DNA of 18,254 nucleotides, taken from positions 1-18,254 of the forward strand of contig JAVEVF010000031.1 in assembly GCA_034005175.1 (NCBI GenBank). Direction: 5' to 3'. The DNA is from JAVEVF01 sp034005175 (lineage in GTDB: Bacteria; Actinomycetota; Coriobacteriia; Anaerosomatales; SLCP01). Below, one piece after another: positions 13,312 through 18,254 of the stretch (positions within the stretch are counted from its first letter, which is position 1; each line of letters begins with the position of its first letter). Position numbers and translations under genes: made by a program. A model generated the notes under the pieces. The model saw only the letters and a program-made list of their open reading frames with translations, had not been told where the DNA came from and did no database searches.

Positions 13312-13656
13312 ATGTCAGAGAACAGCAATGTCATCACCATTCAGGTGTTCGATCTTCCCGCCCAGACCTCATGCTTCAGCGGTGGTTGAGGTCCCTCTTG
13401 GTCTCCGGAGGAGATCACGGCCATCACCCGTGCCGAGGTGGAGCGCCGCTTCGGCGACGCGGCCGTCCTCGACTACCAGAATGTAGACGACCCCTCGGTA
13501 CGTACACAGCATGCGCGTCTCATCGAGGAGATCGAGACGCGCGGCCTCCTGTATCCCGTGACGGTCGTTGATGGAGTGCCGACATACGACGGCGCTGTCT
13601 CGTATCCGGGCATTCTGCGGGCCATCCAAGACCGTCTGGAGCGCACCTCGGTCTAG
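13312..13656 (+). CDS. Probable selenoprotein: thioredoxin-like (YuzD-like) protein with in-frame TGA as Sec26
   Basis: The frame runs ATG 13312 to TAG 13656 with one internal TGA at 13387-13389. Read through, it gives 114 residues: an N-terminal strand VITIQVFDLP, then SCFSGG-U-GPSWSPEE with C21 and Sec26 as a likely redox pair, an amphipathic helix, the strand AVLDYQNVDD and a C-terminal block GLLYPVTVVDGVPTYDG. This order (strand, redox motif, helix, strand, 'xYPVxxVxG') resembles small thioredoxin-fold proteins such as Bacillus YuzD. GAGGGGAG lies five bases before the ATG and a strong promoter upstream, whereas the part after TGA has no ribosome site near its first GTG (13438). A SECIS-like hairpin follows the TGA. 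Sec biosynthesis genes are not in the window. A true stop or sequencing error is the alternative. Confidence 0.78.
13387..13417 (+). promoter_or_regulatory. Candidate bacterial SECIS element following in-frame TGA
   Basis: TGA is at 13387-13389. Nine bases later an eight-pair stem forms: TGGTCTCC (13399-13406) with GGAGATCA (13410-13417), one G-U pair, closing a three-base GGA loop (13407-13409). The loop begins 18 bases after the TGA and has G at its first two positions. This fits the general bacterial SECIS rules (a small hairpin just after the codon with a guanosine early in the apical loop). Confidence 0.72.
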
Positions 13657-13674
13657 CCGTCTGTGCGCGCAAGG

Positions 13675-13971
13675 CTACCGCGTGGACGCAATACGGTCGA
13701 GGAACAGGCCCACGAGGCCCTTGGACATGAACTGGTCCCATGCGGTCACGTGGCCCATCGGCGGGAGCGTGCGGTCATACGCACTGCGCAGATGCGGGTC
13801 GCGCAACACACGGTACGCTTCATTGATGCTCTGCATGCGCCGCGTGGCTCGTGCTTCGTCAGCACCTCGCGCGCGGTCGGGGTGATGTTTGAGGCTTAGC
13901 GCACGGTATGCCTTCTCGATAACCTCGGGATCGGCGTCGCGCGTCACCTGCAGTCTCTGATAGTGGTCCAC
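13675..13971 (-). CDS. Small J-domain (DnaJ-like) protein
   Basis: A 98-residue protein consisting of an N-terminal J-domain (about 1-67) and a short tail. J-domains stimulate the ATPase of DnaK-type Hsp70 chaperones. MDHYQRLQVTRDADPEVIEKAYRAL (given in part as helix I/II), the HPD motif in LKHHPDRARG, and SINEAYRVLRDPHLRSAYDR (helix III to IV) are all recognisable. There is no G/F region, zinc-finger or C-terminal substrate domain, so it is not full DnaJ (class III-like). The start is GTG 13971 following GGAGG at four bases. It lies 58 bases after the EamA gene on the same strand and converges with the selenoprotein gene, ending 18 bases from it. Confidence 0.9.
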   Translation of the reverse strand: MDHYQRLQVTRDADPEVIEKAYRALSLKHHPDRARGADEARATRRMQSINEAYRVLRDPHLRSAYDRTLPPMGHVTAWDQFMSKGLVGLFLDRIASTR

Positions 13972-14029
13972 ACGTCCTCCGCGGCCCGATGCTCGGCGAC
14001 AATCATATCCTGCCTCTGAATCGTAGCAC

Positions 14030-14953
14030 TCAGATGCTTACCGGCGGCTCCTCGATGCCCCTTGCTCTCAACTCGGACAGGAGGACACCTCCGAGCACGA
14101 GCGCCGCGCCAGCGAGCTGCACGGGTGCGAGCCTCTCTCCGAGCACGAGCGCTGCAAGCGCGATGGTAAACAGCGGTTCAAGCGTTGAGAGCACCGAGGC
14201 TTGCGCCGTACCGATGCGAGACAGCGCACGCAAGTACAGAAAGACCGCGGCGAACGTAGGAAACGCTACGATCGTGGCCAGCAACGCCCAAAGCTCCCAT
14301 CCCCACCCCACCGGGGCGAGAGTGGCTCCTGTCGCCAGCCCCACAGCTCCCATGAATATCGCGCTCATGGCGAACATGTACGTCATGAGCACGGGTCGAG
14401 AGCGGCCCGGCATCCACCGGTGCGACAGGATTGTGAAGCTTGTGTATCCTGCCGCCGCACCCAAACCTAACACAACGCCCAGTACCTGCGTGCCGCCGCT
14501 AGAGAAGGGATCGACCACCAGCACGCATCCCGCGAGCGCGAGGAGCACCGCGAATGCCCGCCAGGGGTCGAGGCGTCCTGGATTCATGATGGCATCAACG
14601 ACCGCCACCATGGCAGGATATGTGAACAGTAGCACCTCGACGACGGATGCCTCGGCATAGTTGAGGGCAAAGAAGAAGCTCAGCGATGCTGCACCGTACC
14701 CTGTGACCGCCAAGAGGGTATAGCGACCGAGGTCTCCGAGGCTGATGCGCAGTGCCTGCGGCCGTGTGAGCAGCAGGTATCCTCCTAGCAGCAGAGCTGC
14801 CAGTCCAAACCGCCACAGAAGCAGCTGCAAAGGGAGCGCCCCAAGCTCATACGCGAGTGCCGTCAGCACGGCAAGGGTGCCGTACAACGCCGAGGATAGG
14901 CCTACCGCTAAGAGCGCCGTGCGTCGCTTCAACGACTCCCCCTGATCTGCCAC
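14030..14953 (-). CDS. EamA/DMT-family transporter
   Basis: A drug/metabolite-superfamily membrane permease of 307 residues with ten predicted helices arranged as two EamA repeats (about 12-145 and 155-295). Family features include the first-helix segment SALYGTLAVLTALAYE, a WRFGLAALLLGGYLLL segment, the FFFALNYAEASVVEVLLFTYPAMVAV region at the end of repeat one (shown here as landmark), and LSTLEPLFTIALAALVLGE in repeat two. The substrate cannot be told from sequence. The start is GTG 14953 without a clear ribosome site; the charged N terminus (ADQGESLKRR) is normal for the family. It is divergent from the VanZ-like gene (102-base gap). Confidence 0.92.
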   Translation of the reverse strand: MADQGESLKRRTALLAVGLSSALYGTLAVLTALAYELGALPLQLLLWRFGLAALLLGGYLLLTRPQALRISLGDLGRYTLLAVTGYGAASLSFFFALNYAEASVVEVLLFTYPAMVAVVDAIMNPGRLDPWRAFAVLLALAGCVLVVDPFSSGGTQVLGVVLGLGAAAGYTSFTILSHRWMPGRSRPVLMTYMFAMSAIFMGAVGLATGATLAPVGWGWELWALLATIVAFPTFAAVFLYLRALSRIGTAQASVLSTLEPLFTIALAALVLGERLAPVQLAGAALVLGGVLLSELRARGIEEPPVSI

Positions 14954-15055
14954 GAGCGGGAAGATATCACCATGGCGTAGGCGACCGCACTCGTCAACGC
15001 CGTGCTAGACTCGTCCACTGTGTGACACAAGACCTCTTGGGAGAAGGAACCCGCA

Positions 15056-15472
15056 TTGTCTCATCGGTTTCTCAGACACATTACTCGCCGACGCGTGTGG
15101 ACCGCGTCTGCGTTGTGGATGGCGGTCATCTTCGGATTCTCATCGCTTCACGGCTCCGCCGTCCCAAGCGCGGGCGGTTACTGGGCGCACTTCGCGGTCT
15201 ACACTGTCCTCGGCGGGCTGCTGTTCATCGCGTTCACATTCGAGACAGCAGATCCCGGCCACGCCCTGGCTCTTGCGGTCCTCGTCGCATCGGCTTATGG
15301 CGTGACCGATGAGTTGCACCAGGTGTTTGTCCCGGGGCGCCTTCCTGAGGTGGCTGATTGGGGAATGGACACGCTGGGTGCACTGCTCGGAGCCCTCATC
15401 ATGTTCATCGTGCTGAGGCGGATCGCGCGCAACCGAGCAGCGCGTGCGTCAGCACCGAGGGCGAGTAGCTAA
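15056..15472 (+). CDS. VanZ-like family membrane protein
   Basis: The 138-residue protein has about four hydrophobic segments and the VanZ signature: W..MAVIFGFSSLHG, GYWAHFAVYTVLGGLLF, and GVTDELHQVFVPGRLPEVADWGMD followed by TLGALLGALI. VanZ gives low-level teicoplanin resistance in enterococci, but most chromosomal homologues have no established role. The start is TTG 15056, since AAGGA lies about eight bases upstream and no ATG or GTG fits. The basic C terminus (RRIARNRAARAS) should be cytosolic. It converges with pilT, whose stop is only 15 bases away. Confidence 0.9.
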   Translation: MSHRFLRHITRRRVWTASALWMAVIFGFSSLHGSAVPSAGGYWAHFAVYTVLGGLLFIAFTFETADPGHALALAVLVASAYGVTDELHQVFVPGRLPEVADWGMDTLGALLGALIMFIVLRRIARNRAARASAPRASS

Positions 15473-15487
15473 GCAGCGCTGCGCGCG

Positions 15488-16597
15488 TCAGTAGACGCCG
15501 CTCTGTGCTACCTGCTGGGGATCGATTCCAAGCTGGCGGACCTTGATCTTGAAATCATGCGCGTTCGCCGCCATCGCCGTGGCATCCTGCAGCGTGACTT
15601 TCTGCTCACGGTACAACGTGAGCAAGCTCTGATCGAACGTCTGCATGCCGTAGTATCCGCCCTCTTCCATCGCATCGCGGATGAGGTAGGTCTTGTCCGG
15701 GTCCGTGATGTACTCACGAATGGTCCCCGTCATCACCATCACTTCGACCGCGGGCACCAAACCGCCGTTGATCGATGGGATGAGCCGCATGCTGATGATA
15801 CCTTTGAGCGTTGAGGCCAGCATGAGCCTGATCTGCTTGTGCTGATATGGCGGGAAGAAGTCGATGATGCGGTTGATGGTCTCCGTAGCATCGATGGTGT
15901 GCAGAGTGGAGAAGACGAGGTTGCCGATCTCGGCAGCCGTGAGCGCGGCAGCCATGGTCTCATGATCCCGCATCTCTCCGATGAAGACGACATCGGGATC
16001 CTGGCGCACGACGTGGCGCAACGCATCCGCGTAGCTCTCGGTATCCAGGCCGATCTCTCGCTGGTTGACGATGCACTTCTTGTCAGCGTGCAGCACTTCG
16101 ATGGGGTCTTCGATCGTGACGATGTGTCCCTCACGAGTGGAGTTGATGTGATCGATCATCGCAGCAAGCGTCGTTGTCTTGCCCGATCCTGCAGTGCCTG
16201 TCACAAGCACAAGGCCACGCGGCTCATCGGCAAGCTTCGTCACGATAGGTGGCAGGCCGAGCTCTGCCACAGACATGCGATCGGTAGCCACGCGTCGCAA
16301 TGTCATGCCGACACTGCCGCGCTGATGAAACACGTTCACCCTGAACCGACCTATCCCTGGCAGCGAATATGCGAAATCCACCTCTCGGTGGTTCTCCAGA
16401 GTGGACTTCTGTCGGTCATCCATCATGCCGAGAGCCAGCAGTCGAGTGGTCTCGTCAGTGAGCGGTTGGTACTCACGCATGACAATGAGCTTGCCATTGA
16501 GACGAATCGCAGGTGGGCTGCCCGCCTTGACATGAAGGTCCGAGGAGCCCTTCTCGGTCATCAGTTTGAGAAGCCCATCGATCTCAGCCACAGACAC
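15488..16597 (-). CDS. pilT: Type IV pilus retraction ATPase PilT
   Basis: A hexameric cytosolic ATPase that powers pilus retraction in twitching motility, adhesion and DNA uptake. At 369 residues it has the length of PilT rather than PilB. An N-terminal PAS-like domain (SSDLHVKAGSPPAIRLNGKL in part) precedes the RecA-like core: Walker A GTAGSGKT at 134-141, Asp box around TIEDPIEVLH, Walker B VVFIGEMRD at 203-211 with E208, and His box STLHT at 230-234. Walker A differs slightly from the usual GPTGSGKS. The start is GTG 16597 or the GTG two codons later, which is better spaced from GGGGTGA. No other pilus genes are in the window. The 107-base upstream gap holds nothing definite. Confidence 0.95.
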   Translation of the reverse strand: MSVAEIDGLLKLMTEKGSSDLHVKAGSPPAIRLNGKLIVMREYQPLTDETTRLLALGMMDDRQKSTLENHREVDFAYSLPGIGRFRVNVFHQRGSVGMTLRRVATDRMSVAELGLPPIVTKLADEPRGLVLVTGTAGSGKTTTLAAMIDHINSTREGHIVTIEDPIEVLHADKKCIVNQREIGLDTESYADALRHVVRQDPDVVFIGEMRDHETMAAALTAAEIGNLVFSTLHTIDATETINRIIDFFPPYQHKQIRLMLASTLKGIISMRLIPSINGGLVPAVEVMVMTGTIREYITDPDKTYLIRDAMEEGGYYGMQTFDQSLLTLYREQKVTLQDATAMAANAHDFKIKVRQLGIDPQQVAQSGVY

Positions 16598-16704
16598 TCA
16601 CCCCGTCCGCCCATCCTCACCTGCCACAAGGATAGCGTAGCTTCTCGCCCCAAGCAGCACCCGAAGGCCGCAGCGGCCAAGAAGACCACCTCGGCACGAC
16701 AGCA

Positions 16705-17757
16705 TTACGGACGTGCAGCCCCCACGTAGTTCGTACGAGCTGATAGCGAGGAGATCTTCACAACGTCGCCCGTACGCGGGGCGTGGATGTACTGTCCACC
16801 GCCGACATAGATGCCCACGTGGTGGATAGGCGAGCCAAAGAAGACCAGGTCGCCGGGTTGCAGATCTCCCCGTGGCACTCTCTCGCCCACACCGGCTTGC
16901 GCTCGGGATGAGTGTGGCAGCGAGACGCCGACCTGCCGGTACACGAAGCTCGTGAAACCTGAGCAGTCAAAGGCGTTCGGGCCCGAGGCAGCCCACTTGT
17001 ATGGCGCACCGAGATAGCGCTTGGCTATCGAGACAACCTCGCCGCGAGCAGCACGCGTGGGTGGCGGGAAGTTCTGTGTGGGTACGAGGGCGGCGGTCGC
17101 AGAAGAACGCGACACAGTCGATGCGCGAGCCGCAGCCTCGGCACGGGCACGCTCGGCGGCCTCGATGCGGGCGATCTCCGCCTCCAGACCAGACAACATG
17201 CGCTTGCGCTCGGCAAGCTGTGCCTCGATGGACTTCTTGTTCGCGGCCATCTGCTCGACGACCTTCTTGGCTTCGGCCTCTTGCACCGCCAGCTTCTCGC
17301 GGGCAGCCTCTGCCTCGGCACGTGCCTTCTCGAGCGCGGCGATGTCCTGGGCTTCACGCTCGTTGATGGTCCGCATCACGTCCCACGTGGCTGCAAACTG
17401 CTCGAAATCACGTGCGCCGAGAAGAACGTCGAGGAACGAGAAACGGCCCGTACGGTACAAGGAACGTGCCCGGGCGTTGAGTGCCGTCTGCATCTCATCG
17501 ATGATGGCGGTCTGCTCGGCGATGCGCGCGCGCGTCGCCTCGATCTCGCTTGTGAGCGTCTGGTGTCTGTCGCGGGCCTCGTTGTAGGCCTCAGCAGCGA
17601 TCTCGACCTTCTGATCGAGCGCGTCAACCTGCTGTTTGACCTGCCGGGCTTGTTCGCGCTTATCGCCTGCAGGAGTCGCGAAAGCCGAGCCAGCGGCAGT
17701 GAGGGCAAGCACAAGAATGAGTGCGATTACTACAGGTGTGCGTCTGCGAATACTCAG
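16705..17757 (-). CDS. Secreted NlpC/P60 peptidoglycan endopeptidase with N-terminal coiled coil
   Basis: A cell-wall hydrolase expected to cut within peptidoglycan stem peptides outside the cell. From the proposed start (350 residues) it has a signal peptide (about 1-27, arginine-rich n-region, cleavage after GSAFA), a long coiled coil (about 32-215, rich in A, E, K, R), a proline-containing linker, and an NlpC/P60 domain (about 237-350) with catalytic C265 (FDCSGF), H313 (IHHVGIY) and H325 (YIHAP). This matches RipA/CwlO-like hydrolases whose coiled coil is often the handle for FtsEX regulation. The frame is open upstream to a GTG at 17841, but that would put 28 hydrophilic residues before the signal peptide. 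AGGAGG lies seven bases before a CTG at 17757, so a CTG start is proposed. Confidence 0.9.
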   Translation of the reverse strand: MSIRRRTPVVIALILVLALTAAGSAFATPAGDKREQARQVKQQVDALDQKVEIAAEAYNEARDRHQTLTSEIEATRARIAEQTAIIDEMQTALNARARSLYRTGRFSFLDVLLGARDFEQFAATWDVMRTINEREAQDIAALEKARAEAEAAREKLAVQEAEAKKVVEQMAANKKSIEAQLAERKRMLSGLEAEIARIEAAERARAEAAARASTVSRSSATAALVPTQNFPPPTRAARGEVVSIAKRYLGAPYKWAASGPNAFDCSGFTSFVYRQVGVSLPHSSRAQAGVGERVPRGDLQPGDLVFFGSPIHHVGIYVGGGQYIHAPRTGDVVKISSLSARTNYVGAARP

Positions 17758-17803
17758 AGCGCTACCTCCTGGACAGATTCGGTCGTCAGGACACAACCGC
17801 CTG

Positions 17804-17833
17804 ATGATAACATGTTCGCCTGCGTCAATCCAA
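17804..17833 (-). promoter_or_regulatory. Putative promoter of the NlpC/P60 gene
   Basis: On the minus strand TTGGAT (17833-17828) and TATCAT (17809-17804) are spaced 18 bases apart, the -10 differing from consensus at one base. Its transcript would start near 17797, downstream of the GTG at 17841, which argues against that longer start. The -35 overlaps the stop of the upstream gene. Confidence 0.5.
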
Positions 17834-18254
17834 CGCGCCACAGACCGCGTCGAGAAGCTTCACCGCGATGCGCTGACGGTCGCGCTCCTCGGGAGGCGTC
17901 TGCGGCAACATCACCACGACACGTGCATCATCGGTCCCAGACGCCGCTTCGATAGCCACTGCGAGCCTGCCCGCAAGCTCTACAGTAGAGAGAGCGACAT
18001 CGAAGTCGACCGTCGGAACGCCGCTGTCCTCGGAATGCGCAGTTGCACGCAGCTCGAAGACCAGACCTGCGGCAACCCGAGTGCCCTCATCGGCAAGCCG
18101 AACAGATGTCTTGCCGTCAGTGGCTAACGCAAGGTTCACGGCGCGAACGGCGATGTCCTCGGCAGCTTCGTCACCTGGAAGGAAAGCCACGTCATGGAGG
18201 GAAAGGACCTCGGCCAACCTCGCTGCGGCAACGGTGGCGGACAGCGGCACCACG
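17825..18254 (-). CDS. Unrecognised protein, C-terminal part (runs off the window)
   Basis: The frame is open to the right edge, and a GTG at 18253 may be internal, so only the last 143 or so codons are visible. The visible part is rich in alanine, valine and acidic residues, lacks cysteines except one near the end (LLDAVCGALD), and shows no membrane segment or known catalytic motif. Segments such as DGKTSVRLADEGTRVAAGLVFEL and VPTVDFDVALSTVELAGRLAVAIE alternate like a beta-rich domain followed by a helical tail. It lies directly upstream of the NlpC/P60 gene on the same strand, which could mean a cell-wall function, but I cannot name the family. Confidence 0.6.
   Translation of the reverse strand, partial: VVPLSATVAAARLAEVLSLHDVAFLPGDEAAEDIAVRAVNLALATDGKTSVRLADEGTRVAAGLVFELRATAHSEDSGVPTVDFDVALSTVELAGRLAVAIEAASGTDDARVVVMLPQTPPEERDRQRIAVKLLDAVCGALD

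Noticed and set aside
13134..13571. 145-codon plus-strand open frame overlapping the selenoprotein
   Set aside because: Its composition (Arg, His, Pro, Ser rich, no domain) is that of an out-of-frame reading of G+C-rich DNA, and it starts upstream of the strong promoter.
13438..13656. Separate 72-residue gene starting at GTG 13438
   Set aside because: No ribosome site at a useful distance, and the frame continues upstream across one TGA to a well-signalled ATG; it is better read as the C-terminal part of the selenoprotein.
15001..15029. TAGACT -10 and TGTGT-N-ACACA dyad before the VanZ-like gene
   Set aside because: No acceptable -35 at 16-18 bases and the dyad is short, so chance is likely.
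1..18254. Mobile elements, CRISPR arrays, prophage or integrase genes
   Set aside because: No transposase-like frame, terminal inverted repeat pair, regular short repeat array or integrase was seen; the tRNA-Pro gene has no adjacent integrase or duplicated 3' end.

Overview
This G+C-rich window most likely comes from an anaerobic actinobacterium of the Coriobacteriia or a related deep lineage. I infer this from the combination of clpC, rex, tatA, greA and lysS with purine-rich Gram-positive ribosome sites, frequent GTG/TTG starts, a very haem-rich cytochrome, a type IV pilus ATPase and a probable selenoprotein. No taxonomic marker such as rRNA is present, so the placement is tentative. Most genes lie on the minus strand.

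Right part (18254 to about 13670, read leftward): the end of an unrecognised gene; a secreted coiled-coil NlpC/P60 peptidoglycan hydrolase that seems to start at a rare CTG; the pilus retraction ATPase PilT; a VanZ-like membrane protein (plus strand); an EamA-type transporter; and a small J-domain protein.

Middle (about 13660 to 8890): the most interesting gene is a plus-strand thioredoxin-like protein at 13312-13656. Its frame is interrupted by one TGA at 13387, and a good bacterial SECIS-like hairpin follows directly, so it is probably a selenoprotein with Sec26. Its promoter carries a perfect ATACCCT-GT-AGGGTAT dyad over the -10, resembling CsoR/CstR-family operators (copper or persulfide sensors). 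Next come a RidA-family protein and a 699-residue multihaem cytochrome with 24 potential haem sites: a NapC/NrfH-like anchored head and three six-haem repeats. A dyad resembling Rex or Crp/Fnr sites lies in the cytochrome leader. tRNA-Pro(CGG), a DUF2085 membrane protein and a 120-residue unknown protein behind a perfect CGAAC-N4-GTTCG SOS box follow.

Left part (8862 to 1): a small lipoprotein (plus strand), then a minus-strand series: a SAM hydroxide adenosyltransferase-like enzyme, an OB/HD protein of the YhaM type, a methylthioadenosine phosphorylase-like enzyme, a site-2 protease with CBS domains, the redox repressor Rex, TatA, GreA, LysS and the N-terminal 330 codons of ClpC. The SAM-cleaving enzyme and the nucleoside phosphorylase fit together as nucleoside recycling. 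Rex (NADH/NAD+ sensing), the large cytochrome and the redox selenoprotein together suggest an anaerobic, respiring, redox-regulated lifestyle. No transposon, CRISPR array or integrase was seen.
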